Positions 24,194 to 32,902 are shown, numbered from the stretch's first letter. The stretch: DNA of 36,343 bases from Candidatus Gastranaerophilales bacterium (GCA_028280605.1 JANQLL010000120.1:1-36343); one strand, 5' to 3'. A program made the numbers and translations. Notes: a model not told the origin generated them from the letters alone.

Positions 24194-24299
24194 TATACTA
24201 TCTCTAAAATACTTTTCAGATTATTCAATCCTGTTAAAACTTATAAAATAAACTAGTCTCTGAAAAGAGTATTCTGAAATTTAATTAAGAACCTGTATA
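24194..24299 (+). repeat. 105-bp element family, copy C (MITE-like)
   Basis: The element runs from TATACT (24194) to TGTATA (24294-24299). Core blocks are shared with A and B: AAAATACTTTTCAGATTATT, ATAAAATAAACTA and TCTCTGAAAAGAGT. The 3' inverted-repeat arm carries one change (TATTCTGAAA) that weakens pairing. Its right end overlaps the last codons and stop of the minus-strand gene at 24285. Confidence 0.85.
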
Positions 24300-24515
24300 T
24301 ATATCTGCAAAAGCTTCATCCATACTAACAATTTGTCCATCTCTTTCTTCTTGCAAGCTTTGCAAAATCATTTCAAAGTGATCCGAATTAAACATTATAG
24401 ACAAAGTTTCAAGTTGAGAACGTTCAAGCCTGCCTGTTAGTCCTTTTAAAACTAAGTTGCAGATATTCAAGCTTTTTCCAAAATATTCTTGTATAGTTGT
24501 TGCATTTTGTTTCAT
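24285..24515 (-). CDS. Small unknown protein
   Basis: A 76-residue protein. I start at the ATG at 24515 because AAGGAAG lies 5 bases before it. Earlier in-frame Met codons lack a site. It is predicted mostly helical and soluble, with segments IQEYFGKSLNICNLVLKGLTG and LEMILQSLQEERDG-like charge patterning, ending MDEAFADIYTGS. No family is recognised. It resembles small regulator or antitoxin chains only in size. The last five codons and stop are supplied by repeat copy C, so the C terminus may be recent. It is third in line after two other small genes, 81 bases from the previous one. Confidence 0.55.
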   Translation of the reverse strand: MKQNATTIQEYFGKSLNICNLVLKGLTGRLERSQLETLSIMFNSDHFEMILQSLQEERDGQIVSMDEAFADIYTGS

Positions 24516-24596
24516 GATAACTTCCTTAAACATTAAAGTTCTATTATCATAAAAACAAAACAAGCACTAAAATTGCCCAAATCTAAAAAACAAATT

Positions 24597-24923
24597 TTAT
24601 GTATACATATAATCAGGAGAAGGCTTATCGGAAGGGTCTTGCTGTGAAAAATCATCACCAAGAAGACTCTTCTCCATATGGCTAAGTTTATCATTCATAA
24701 TTACTTGACGATCGTTAAGCTCTTGTTGTCCAGCCATTAGAGAAAGTAGTGCCTGTGCAATTGTCGTTAAATCATCATCTATATTACTATTTCTATCTGG
24801 GAAGTCAGGCTCTTGGTCAGGTCCAGCAGCAAATGCCACATTTTGCTTACTTTTACTCATAAGATTATTTTTATTATTTATAGCAGGTCTTTTAACAGTT
24901 ACTTGAGTGTTTAATTTTAACAT
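24597..24923 (-). CDS. Small unknown protein with MLKL start
   Basis: A 108-residue acidic, soluble protein with GAGGTG before the ATG. The first ~35 residues are basic and Asn-rich, ending in NVAFAAGPDQEPDFP. A helix with coiled-coil character follows (LTTIAQALLSLMAGQQELND and RQVIMNDKLSHMEKSLL), then a disordered acidic tail. It shares the start MLKL, the leader AAAGAGGT and the overall plan (basic start, central helix, acidic tail) with its upstream neighbour at 24950, 26 bases away. I do not recognise a family. No signal peptide is evident. Confidence 0.6.
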   Translation of the reverse strand: MLKLNTQVTVKRPAINNKNNLMSKSKQNVAFAAGPDQEPDFPDRNSNIDDDLTTIAQALLSLMAGQQELNDRQVIMNDKLSHMEKSLLGDDFSQQDPSDKPSPDYMYT

Positions 24924-24949
24924 TGTTCACCTCTTTTATGTTAGTTACT

Positions 24950-25264
24950 TTACGAAAACATACCAAACGGGGGCTTTGTTTCTAATTGATCATTGTTATC
25001 TTCTACTTCAGGCTCTTCTAATTTTCTAAGTAGGTAAACGAATAAACTCTTTAAATTTTTTTGTATGTTTTGTAATTTTTTTTCCTGATCAATTAATTTT
25101 AATTCAACAAATTCTTCGTGCGTTAAATCAGCCATAGACCTATCACTATTTTGCTGAACATTATCAAGAACTTGTTCATGAGGTCTTAAGTCTGGTGTTG
25201 ACTTAGACTTTGGCATTGCCATTTCCGAAGAACCTTTAAATGATTGCATCTGCAACTTCAACAT
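24950..25264 (-). CDS. Small unknown protein with MLKL start and helical core
   Basis: A 104-residue protein with GAGGT before the ATG. The start MLKLQMQSFKGSSEMAMPKS resembles the start of the gene at 24597. The centre is a long charged helix (THEEFVELKLIDQEKKLQNI, then QKNLKSLFVYLLRKLEE) likely to form a coiled coil. The end is acidic (EVEDNNDQLETK). No family is recognised. It is probably first in a three-gene minus-strand operon (25264 to 24285), divergent from the large GH77-like gene. Confidence 0.6.
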   Translation of the reverse strand: MLKLQMQSFKGSSEMAMPKSKSTPDLRPHEQVLDNVQQNSDRSMADLTHEEFVELKLIDQEKKLQNIQKNLKSLFVYLLRKLEEPEVEDNNDQLETKPPFGMFS

Positions 25265-25577
25265 TTTTCTACCTCTTTATATTGCCAATCTATAAAAAAA
25301 TTACTAAATTATTTTGCAGCAATTATTCCAACAATCTATATTATGGCAAACTAAAAAACTATTATTAATTATATATATTATAACAAACCAAAACATTATA
25401 AAACTAAAGATTAAATTATATATCTTTTTCCATAAAATAATAATAACAGTGATTTTAAAATATAAATATTTGTAAAATTAGATTTAAAAAAATATTAACA
25501 AAAGCCATATTTCAATTTTATTCAATCAATAAAAAATTAAAAACTAAAAAAAGGTACAGAATAGAGGGAAGAATAGA
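25265..25577. other. AT-rich divergent intergenic region
   Basis: 313 bases of very AT-rich DNA between divergent genes. It must hold promoters for both sides, but I see no convincing -35/-10 pair, hairpin or repeat, and no coding potential. Confidence 0.5.
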
Positions 25578-28307
25578 ATGTTAACAGTCAAAAATTTTTC
25601 ACATAACTTATCAGTAAAAAAAAGTGAAGTAAAAGAGAAAAATACAAGCTCATTAATAAACAATAACGCTACCTTCAAAGCACAATCCAACGAAAATTTA
25701 AGCTCGCTAAACAAGTTACACTTTTCAAACTTATTTGTTCATAAGGATATAGGTTTTGGTCGAAAACCCATTGGCCAAGAAGCAATCGACAGTCTGAATG
25801 AACTGGCAGCTGCAATGAAGGTTTTAGGCATTAAAGACAATGCTGAAATAGTACCGGGTACTTGCTTTCCAATTGATAATGATGGACAAGGACCCATCTC
25901 AGCGGTAGGCACACCATATTCTGCTGCAGCAAAAGGATTTATAAAATTTTTAAAGAATCAAGGAATTAATGCAATACAGCTAGGACCAACAGGTGAAATA
26001 ACACCCGGAAACGTTTCACCATATTCCAGCACAGTTTTTGGGCTAAATACTTTATACATTGACCCGAAAAACTTATCAGAAAACCCTAAATGGGTTGGTA
26101 TCCTTAGCAAAGATACAGTAAAACAATTTGCAAACGATAATAAAAACAACGATCCAAATTATGCGGACTATGGCAAAGCATTTAAACAAAATAAAATACT
26201 AAAACAAGAAATATATAACAACTATAAAAAATTAAGCGGCCATAATGATAATAAAATTTCAAATTTCACTCATAACCGGGCAAAAGCCCTTAATAAAATA
26301 AACAGCGATTTTAATGACTTTAAAGATGAAAATGACAGTTGGTTGCAAAAATATGCACACTACGAAGTTCTAACTAATATTCACGGCAATGACTATTTTG
26401 GATTTTGGCCAGAAGGGGATAAAAATCTATATGCAGATTTAAATGGAGATGATGCAGGTAAAAAACAAGCAGCAGAGAATAAAATAAAAGATCTAAATAA
26501 AAATCATAAAGATGAAATAGAAGAGTATAAATTTGCTCAATTTGTAGCCTTTGAACAAGCTAAAGATATGAATAAATTCATGGCTGACAATGATATGAAA
26601 TTTATAGGCGATGCGGAAGTTGGCAACTCAAACAAAGACATGTGGGCATATAAAAATGTTTTTGACCCTAATTACAAAGTTGGATGCGCAGCTGGAGATC
26701 AACGCTGGGGATTTCCGCTGGTTGATCCAAACAAAATATTTCAAACTGACGACTATGGCAATATAAAATATGACAAAGGCAAGGCTCTATTAAAAGAAGG
26801 TGGTGAGTATATTCGTGCAAAATACTCAAATATATTTAAAAATTGTAAAGGCGGAGTCCGTGTAGACAACGTTACAGGAACAGTAGACCCTGAAGTGTAT
26901 GTAGGGGATGGCGCTATTAGATCATTATCTGATACAGGTAGAGATCCCAAAGGCTATTTCTCTCAGGCAATGGAAAAAATTATACTTACTGCTGCTGATG
27001 CAAATGGCATTGATCGTCAAGCGGTATTTGGAGAAGATATAGCAAAGCATAGCAAGACGTTTAGTGATATATATTATGATAAATTACGTATGAGCGGAGT
27101 AAGTGTTCTACAATATCAAAGAGGACAAAACATAATAAATCCTAATAACAGAGCAATGATTGGCTCTCATGATAATATGACACTTAAGGAATATTCAGAT
27201 AAAGAGAAAAATCCCGGTCCAAGAAATGATGATAACTTAAACTACTTATCCGGCTACCTTATACCCGGTGCATCTCCAGAGATGACAAAAGCCAGAGAGG
27301 ACTTCAAAAATACATTAAGCTGGAATAATTTAGAATTCGCCAAAGCTAAACTTGTAGAATTAGATACCTGCCCGACAGTGAATAAAGAAACATTCTGGCC
27401 TGATAATATTATATATACCGACCAAAGATACAATATCCCGGGAGGAACGCCAGATTGCTGGAAGCTTAAAATTAATGAAGATTATGAAAATCAATTTTAT
27501 AATGGTTTAGCCAACAATTGGAATCCATACAACCCACACGAAACTTTCAAGCGTGCAATACAAGCAAGAGATGCAATGGATGCAGCTGAAGGAAGACCTG
27601 TGCAGGATCACAGCAAGTTAACCGACGACCTTGAAAAAACTGCAGGCATATTAAGAGAAAAAAAGGCGGCATTCACTCACAATCCGCTAAACGATTTTAG
27701 AGGAAAAAATACAAAGGCAAGTGCTCCAGAAGGAGTTATAAAAGCCTACAATCCATCATTTACAGACCCTATAAAAACGCTACATGAAAAATTTCCAGGC
27801 ATTCCGGAGGATACTCTTAGGGATATGCTTAAGGCATTAAATAAAGATGACCTACCTGAAAAATTTGAGAAAAAAGCAAATGATATAAACGCATCTGTTA
27901 AAACTGCATATGAAAAACTTCCTGAGGGAACAAAAGATGCAATAAAAGAAGCATTCAAGCAGGAAGTAAAAGATGGCGAAAAAACTTACGACGATGCAAT
28001 ATTAGATCCTAAAGGAGATAACCGGAAAAAAGATCTAAAAATTATGAAACATGATCTAATAGGTGGGGTAGAAAAAGTAGCGGATGCCACCCTCAAAGCA
28101 GGAGCCGAAAAGATATTAGGACCAGCTGGAGAAGAATTAGTGGAAGGTGTCGAAGAAGTAGTAGAAGCTGCACCTGCATTCATGAAGTTTTTAGAGAATT
28201 TCTGTAGATTTTTATGCTGTCCTACAAGGCGCAAGAAAAAAACAAAAGGTACGGAAAAACAAAAGAAACCTGCAAAGTATTGCCAGCTTTCTCCGCATAC
28301 TTATTAG
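25578..28307 (+). CDS. GH77-like (4-alpha-glucanotransferase) protein with long C-terminal extension
   Basis: A 909-residue protein. Residues ~90-165 match the MalQ start (FIKFLKNQGINAIQLGPTGE, then NVSPYSSTVFGLNTLYID). Residues ~330-385 match the KFIGDAEVGNSNKDMWAYKN and GDQRWGFPLVDP segments. The three GH77 acids are present: nucleophile D430 (RVDNVTG), acid/base E486 (FGEDIA) and D532 (SHDNMTL). It may transfer or hydrolyse alpha-1,4-glucans. The N-terminal 45 residues are Asn/Lys-rich with NNATFKAQ. After ~residue 700 comes a helical extension ending FCRFLCCP (C876, C880, C881) and a polybasic tail. There is no signal peptide. Ordinary MalQ is ~500-700 residues. GAGGGAAG precedes the ATG. 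Confidence 0.8.
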   Translation: MLTVKNFSHNLSVKKSEVKEKNTSSLINNNATFKAQSNENLSSLNKLHFSNLFVHKDIGFGRKPIGQEAIDSLNELAAAMKVLGIKDNAEIVPGTCFPIDNDGQGPISAVGTPYSAAAKGFIKFLKNQGINAIQLGPTGEITPGNVSPYSSTVFGLNTLYIDPKNLSENPKWVGILSKDTVKQFANDNKNNDPNYADYGKAFKQNKILKQEIYNNYKKLSGHNDNKISNFTHNRAKALNKINSDFNDFKDENDSWLQKYAHYEVLTNIHGNDYFGFWPEGDKNLYADLNGDDAGKKQAAENKIKDLNKNHKDEIEEYKFAQFVAFEQAKDMNKFMADNDMKFIGDAEVGNSNKDMWAYKNVFDPNYKVGCAAGDQRWGFPLVDPNKIFQTDDYGNIKYDKGKALLKEGGEYIRAKYSNIFKNCKGGVRVDNVTGTVDPEVYVGDGAIRSLSDTGRDPKGYFSQAMEKIILTAADANGIDRQAVFGEDIAKHSKTFSDIYYDKLRMSGVSVLQYQRGQNIINPNNRAMIGSHDNMTLKEYSDKEKNPGPRNDDNLNYLSGYLIPGASPEMTKAREDFKNTLSWNNLEFAKAKLVELDTCPTVNKETFWPDNIIYTDQRYNIPGGTPDCWKLKINEDYENQFYNGLANNWNPYNPHETFKRAIQARDAMDAAEGRPVQDHSKLTDDLEKTAGILREKKAAFTHNPLNDFRGKNTKASAPEGVIKAYNPSFTDPIKTLHEKFPGIPEDTLRDMLKALNKDDLPEKFEKKANDINASVKTAYEKLPEGTKDAIKEAFKQEVKDGEKTYDDAILDPKGDNRKKDLKIMKHDLIGGVEKVADATLKAGAEKILGPAGEELVEGVEEVVEAAPAFMKFLENFCRFLCCPTRRKKKTKGTEKQKKPAKYCQLSPHTY

Positions 28308-28350
28308 TCCAACTCCTGCCATAATTAATCCCCTTTGTTTTTTTAATTAT

Positions 28351-29622
28351 TTACGCACTGCTTTTACTCTCTTTGGGTAGAAATAAAGTTTTTCTGAAAA
28401 CATAAATTAAAATAAATAAAGATATAAAATAAGTAAAAGCAAATGAAATTGTAGAGCCAATTAAACCATAAACCTTTATAAAGAATATCGAAGAAATTAC
28501 ATAAATAACACTAAAAATAATTTCCATCGCAACATAATACCTGGTCATTGCCTTTGCAACCATTATTAATGCCAATAGCCACGCTGCAATTTTAAATACA
28601 TCACCTATAAGTTGATACAGGAAAAGGCTTTTCATTGGCAAAAACTCTTCGGTGAATAAAACATATATTATAAAATCTTTGAATAACCATATAGCAACAG
28701 CCAGTACTGTAACGATCGGCATTACTATTTTATAGGTTTGTAATATTTCTTTTCTTAATTCACTCTTATCTTTTATTTCTGCAAGGCGGGGCAAATAATA
28801 AATACTTAAAGATGTTGTGATTACCATTAAATACACATCAGATATCTTGAATACACCTTGCCAAAAGCCCGCAGCATCAGATGAAATTGTAGTTGTAATA
28901 AAATCCCTTACTATAATTTGAGAAAGAGGTATTGTTAATGCCGTTGTCAATGCCATTAAAGAATATTTGCCCAGCTTTATCAGTGTTGGTTTATCAATTT
29001 TGCCCATAAAATTTTTTAGATCAAACCAACTTGATTTAACCACAAAAAATAACGTAAAAAAGAAAACAATACCCTGAGTAGCAGCCAATGCCAGCAGCGC
29101 ACCGTAGAGTTTTAGGTATACTACCAATAAAGTAACAAGTATTAGCGTTACTATACTGGAAATTATATTTATTGCAATAAACTTTTTTATTTCCTTAAAG
29201 CCATTCAATATAGACAAAAACAAACTGTTTAAAGCAAATAAAATGACCGTAAATGCAAAGATGATAAATATACTGCTATACTGTTCGTCTTTTAAAAAAT
29301 ATATTGCTAACTGTTTATTAAAAATAAGTAAAACCGCACACGTTATAAAAGCACAAGTTAAAATAATATAAAGCGCGTTAGTGATAATTTTGGTTCTTTC
29401 ATCAGGTTCGTCTTTATATTCTGCTATGTATTTAACAACGCCATTATATATTGCTCCGTCTGCAAGAGTTGAAACTATTTGTATTAAATTTTGGAATTGT
29501 CCTATCATAGCCAGCCCGGAAGGACCAATATATACAGCGACTACTTTATTTACGATAAATCCACCTAAAATTTTTATTAAGGTAGAAATACCTGATAAAA
29601 AACTTGTTTTTAAAAGCTTCAT
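28351..29622 (-). CDS. Wzx-like polysaccharide flippase
   Basis: A 423-residue membrane protein with about 12 helices, of the MATE/MOP-type polysaccharide transporter group. It resembles the WzxE/O-antigen translocase branch: start LLKTSFLSGISTLIKILGGFIVNKVVAVYIGPSG..., IGQFQN, and DAAGFWQGVFKISDVYLM in the middle. It would flip undecaprenyl-linked glycan repeat units across the inner membrane. AGGAAG lies upstream of the ATG. Its place beside three glycosyltransferase genes supports a surface-glycan role. No polymerase (Wzy) or ligase gene is seen in the window. Confidence 0.87.
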   Translation of the reverse strand: MKLLKTSFLSGISTLIKILGGFIVNKVVAVYIGPSGLAMIGQFQNLIQIVSTLADGAIYNGVVKYIAEYKDEPDERTKIITNALYIILTCAFITCAVLLIFNKQLAIYFLKDEQYSSIFIIFAFTVILFALNSLFLSILNGFKEIKKFIAINIISSIVTLILVTLLVVYLKLYGALLALAATQGIVFFFTLFFVVKSSWFDLKNFMGKIDKPTLIKLGKYSLMALTTALTIPLSQIIVRDFITTTISSDAAGFWQGVFKISDVYLMVITTSLSIYYLPRLAEIKDKSELRKEILQTYKIVMPIVTVLAVAIWLFKDFIIYVLFTEEFLPMKSLFLYQLIGDVFKIAAWLLALIMVAKAMTRYYVAMEIIFSVIYVISSIFFIKVYGLIGSTISFAFTYFISLFILIYVFRKTLFLPKESKSSA

Positions 29623-29694
29623 CTTTTTTTACTTCCTTACACATATACCCAACCCCTTAAAAACGCTTAGGGGGTTACAATTCTTTTATTTCAA

Positions 29695-29724
29695 ACCCTC
29701 AATAAGGATAACCTTATTGAGGGT
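29695..29724 (-). terminator. 13-bp perfect hairpin at the end of the acetyltransferase remnant
   Basis: ACCCTCAATAAGG and CCTTATTGAGGGT are perfect inverted repeats with a 4-base loop. The stop codon of the remnant lies in one arm. The minus-strand flank TTGAAATAAAAG is only weakly U-rich. A second smaller dyad, AACCCC/GGGGTT, follows at about 29651-29677. Confidence 0.6.
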
Positions 29725-29836
29725 AAATCTTTGTAACATATCTTTTTTTATTTAGCCTTAATTCTAAAACAAATTGAGCATCACAGACTTCTGTTTCTCT
29801 TAAGTTTAATGTTTTTACTTCACAAAACCTTTTCAT
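29714..29836 (-). pseudogene. Truncated GNAT-type acetyltransferase start (40 codons)
   Basis: A short frame with its own AGGTGAT ribosome site starts at 29836 and encodes 40 residues beginning MKRFCEVKTLNLRETEVCDA, followed by QFVLELRLNKKRYVTKIYPQ and a stop. This resembles the first beta-alpha unit of GNAT acetyltransferases acting on nucleotide sugars (pattern L.LR..E..DAEFIL.LR.N...ryi.ki.P). The remaining ~120 residues of such a protein are absent. The frame ends inside a perfect hairpin. It is most likely the remnant of a sugar N- or O-acetyltransferase of the polysaccharide locus. A genuine small peptide is the alternative. Confidence 0.5.
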
Positions 29837-29863
29837 ACTTCATCACCTATATTATATTGGTAT

Positions 29864-31051
29864 TTATTCATTTACTATTTCTAAAATTTGATCTGTTTTC
29901 AAGTATTTAGGATATTCTGTTAGATTATAAGTTTTACCGTTTGACAGTTTTACTGGTATTTCACCTATTTTTACCCAACCAACGATAACATGTTTACTAT
30001 TATTATCGGAAGAAAACCTGAGAATAAATACATTAGGATCACTGTGCAGTAACCTTGCAGTAAATCTTTTTCCTCTGAGCAATTCTATCATCTCCACTAG
30101 CTTAATTCTAGCTAATTTAGGTTTTCTGTGAAAATAGCCTACTAAGCCCCAGTTGTGGTCTCTATTGGTAGCTGATGGACCGTCATTTCTCCAATCGTAC
30201 CAAATTGAAATAGGTATGTTAGCTGATAAATTCAATAAAAACATTCTTGTTATTGCTTTTGCCTGCACTTCTTGATCCATTCCCGGATCTGTAGAAGAAT
30301 AACCCCATTCACTAGAAATTATTGGTATATTTGCTTTAGCCGGATTATATCGAGCAATTAATGCTCTTAATTTGTCATAATCTTCAATAACTGTTTCAGG
30401 ATGCTTTTGTCTGTAAGGATGAACTGAGATACCATCTACAAGATTTAATAAACCTCTTTTAAAACATTCTTCTAAAAAAGGAAAAGGTGGCTCAAGATCG
30501 CCATTTGCAGGTGCAATTATTTTAGCATCAGGTTCTATAGACCTTATTGCAGGCACAACATCTTTTACCAATTCCATATATTTATCAACACTTGGTTGTG
30601 GATCCCAAAAACCTGTGCAATCGGGTTCATTCCAAATTTCCCAGATTATATCATTATTTTTGTATCTTTTAACAGCTTGTTTTACAAAGTTAATAAAACC
30701 AACTTTACTTTCTTGGGTTATAATGCTGTTATGTGAGCCATACAAAGGGTTTCCATAATCTAAAATGAATAAAATTCTTATATTTCTTTTGTTTGATTCT
30801 GCCACCAACCTATCAAAAGTTCTAAAGTCATAAACACCTTTGACCTTTTCTACTTCATTCCATAATAAATCTGTTCTAATAAATCCAAAACCTGTTTCTT
30901 TAATCATGTTTCCATCTTCAATCGTAAAATTGTGCATATGGATGTTTACGCCTAAACCATCAGGAACATTTCCAGAAGGGAATTCTGTAGCTTGAATCGG
31001 TGCTACACTGAAGAATAAAAATATTAATAAACTTAATACACATTTCATCAT
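29864..31051 (-). CDS. Secreted glycoside hydrolase, clan GH-A (PslG/GH39-like)
   Basis: A 395-residue protein with a signal peptide (about 1-22, VLSLLIFLFFSVAPIQA). The (beta/alpha)8 barrel shows FIRTDLLWNEVEKVKGVYDF, the acid/base Glu in IWEIWNEPD (E142), GISVHPYR (H211, Y213) and the nucleophile Glu in IISSEWGYS (E248). A small C-terminal beta domain follows. The layout resembles PslG and other GH39/GH5-like endoglycosidases encoded in exopolysaccharide loci, where they trim the polymer in the periplasm. The exact linkage cut is not predictable here. AAGGA precedes the ATG. It is followed by the acetyltransferase remnant and preceded by a chimeric relative. Confidence 0.87.
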   Translation of the reverse strand: MMKCVLSLLIFLFFSVAPIQATEFPSGNVPDGLGVNIHMHNFTIEDGNMIKETGFGFIRTDLLWNEVEKVKGVYDFRTFDRLVAESNKRNIRILFILDYGNPLYGSHNSIITQESKVGFINFVKQAVKRYKNNDIIWEIWNEPDCTGFWDPQPSVDKYMELVKDVVPAIRSIEPDAKIIAPANGDLEPPFPFLEECFKRGLLNLVDGISVHPYRQKHPETVIEDYDKLRALIARYNPAKANIPIISSEWGYSSTDPGMDQEVQAKAITRMFLLNLSANIPISIWYDWRNDGPSATNRDHNWGLVGYFHRKPKLARIKLVEMIELLRGKRFTARLLHSDPNVFILRFSSDNNSKHVIVGWVKIGEIPVKLSNGKTYNLTEYPKYLKTDQILEIVNE

Positions 31052-31103
31052 AAAATTTTCCTTCCTTCATTTTAAACTAACAATTTTTAAAAATAATGCT
31101 AAT

Positions 31104-31598
31104 TTAGTTTACAAAATTACTAATCTTTAAAATTTTTCGTTTAAAAAGACTTAAAGTACTTAAGTTAATATAAGCATTATTTTTATATGGCAGCTCTTGC
31201 AGGATAAGTGTTATCAGCTTCATAGCAGAAACGTTTTCACGCAGGCAATAGTCGCGAGTTTCGTATATCCATTTGTACTTAAAAGGAATTTCTTTGTAAC
31301 CGGTAAATTTTTTGTTACATTTAATAATCAATCTTTTTACAAAGCTAATAAACCCCTCTTTGTTATTTGAAGTAGTGTTTTCGTTAATTTTTACTTCTGT
31401 ATAATTCCATTGTGGGTCTGTTTTAATATACCAAAAATCTGTTTCTTTAATCATATTTGTGTCTTTGTGGGTAAAGTGAGGTTTATGTATATTTACAGCC
31501 AGTCCGTCAGGGGCATTTTCAGAATGGAATACAGTTGCTTGTATTGGTGATGCAACTATAAAAAATAACAATACAAGGCTTAATGCATATCTCATCAT
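31104..31598 (-). pseudogene. Chimeric remnant: glycosidase start fused to glycosyltransferase end
   Basis: The open frame gives about 164 residues from the ATG at 31598 (AAGGA 7 bases before; a GTG at 31604 is in frame). The first ~70 residues copy the neighbouring glycosidase: signal peptide ending SPIQAT, then APDGLAVNIHKPHF, NMIKETDF and KTDPQWN. The next ~20 (GFISFVKRLIIKCNK) match glycosidase residues ~118-132, so the part between is deleted. From GYKEIPFKYKWIYETRDYCL to the end (FKRKILK) it copies residues ~308-419 of the glycosyltransferase at 31643, with a deletion. All catalytic residues are missing. It is still open and has a ribosome site, so it could be expressed, but it reads as recombination debris. 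Confidence 0.75.
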
Positions 31599-31642
31599 AA
31601 ACACGTCCTTCCTTCAAGTTAAAACTAATAAGTTTTTAAATT

Positions 31643-32902
31643 TTAGTTATTAAGTTTTAAAACCTTGCGTTTGAATTGTTTAATAGCTTGAAATTTAGCT
31701 TTATACAGATTTAGTTTTCTTAAGTCTGATATTGTAACATTACTTTTAAAAGCTATATCCAATAACATTTGAGTTATTACATCAATACTGTGATTCTTTT
31801 TAAAGTAGTCATAACATTGATGTCCTATTTGTTCTTTACCATCTTGTTGGCTATAAACTTGGTTTATTATCTCCTCAAAGCTATTACTATTTTTAACTTT
31901 CATGTTTGTAACATCTTCTCCTAAACAATAATTTTTAGATTCAAAAATCCATTTAAATTTGTAATCTAATGGGATTTCTTTACCACTTGCATCCATTAAA
32001 ACTGATGGTATATGTAACTTTGAACTTTCTATGCAAGATGTACCCATTGCAAACATAATGTCCACATTGTTCAAAATATAAGTATCAAGTTCATCGCCTG
32101 ATATGGTATTTAAAAAGACTAGTTCAACGTTATCGTTAAGAGGGCATTTGTCAAGGAGTTTTTTGTCTTTTCCTGAGCCTACTATATGGATTTTAATTTT
32201 TTTATTGTATTTATCTGCATATAAATCAGCATTTTTTACAATATTGATAAGCGAATGAATTTTGAATTCTACTAAGCGCCCTAACCAACCTATATTGATT
32301 ATTTTATTATCAATTAATTGTGAATTTATTGTATGGTCTTTTGGAGCCAAAGGAATAGGCAAATAATTGATATCAGATTTAGGTTCGTAATCCATATATT
32401 TATTAGTAGCTTCTAGATTCAGAGAGTCCATAAATGCCAAAGTGTCATTTTCATACATAAACTTATATGCATCTCTTACCTTATGATAGTCACCTAAATA
32501 GACAGATTTTAAAAACTTATTTATTCTTTTAGGCTCAGAGCTTATTTTGTAAATATAATTATTGCTAAATGGAAAAAGAAATGCAGTATCAAAGGGGAAA
32601 ATACTCCAAAAAAGAAGTTTAACCCTATCAGATAAATCCAGTTCAATATTTACATCAAAAAGGTTTAAAATAAAAGTTATTAAAACCGTATCCTCATCAA
32701 AAGAAGGTCTTTTTCCTACCTCATAATCAATATAGGTAATTTTATCTAAGTTAATAAGATGTTTTGCTTCATATTCTTTATGACCTATATAAAAAATTTT
32801 AATATTATCAAAATTTTCTGCAATATAATTGGCCAATCGAATGCACAAAGTATTAGCGCCAACAATTTCCTTTGTTTGTTCAAAAAATGTTATTGATTTC
32901 AT
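31643..32902 (-). CDS. Glycosyltransferase, GT-B fold (GT4-like)
   Basis: A 419-residue cytoplasmic enzyme. The N-terminal Rossmann half (1 to ~195) starts SITFFEQTKEIVGANTLCIRLA. The C-terminal half starts at INIGWLGRLVEFK (about 202-214), with KIHIVGSGKD and then SCIESSKLHIPSVLMD (about 289-304) near the donor-binding Glu region. A C-terminal extension ends FKRKVLKLNN. It should transfer a sugar from a nucleotide donor during surface-glycan synthesis. The donor and acceptor are unknown. It is divergent from the two plus-strand glycosyltransferases and only distantly similar to them. Its 3' portion was the source of the chimeric gene downstream. Confidence 0.82.
   Translation of the reverse strand: MKSITFFEQTKEIVGANTLCIRLANYIAENFDNIKIFYIGHKEYEAKHLINLDKITYIDYEVGKRPSFDEDTVLITFILNLFDVNIELDLSDRVKLLFWSIFPFDTAFLFPFSNNYIYKISSEPKRINKFLKSVYLGDYHKVRDAYKFMYENDTLAFMDSLNLEATNKYMDYEPKSDINYLPIPLAPKDHTINSQLIDNKIINIGWLGRLVEFKIHSLINIVKNADLYADKYNKKIKIHIVGSGKDKKLLDKCPLNDNVELVFLNTISGDELDTYILNNVDIMFAMGTSCIESSKLHIPSVLMDASGKEIPLDYKFKWIFESKNYCLGEDVTNMKVKNSNSFEEIINQVYSQQDGKEQIGHQCYDYFKKNHSIDVITQMLLDIAFKSNVTISDLRKLNLYKAKFQAIKQFKRKVLKLNN

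Noticed and set aside
24285..24923. Small gene pair as a toxin-antitoxin system
   Set aside because: Size and arrangement are suggestive, but no toxin fold, antitoxin DNA-binding motif or characteristic overlap is visible.
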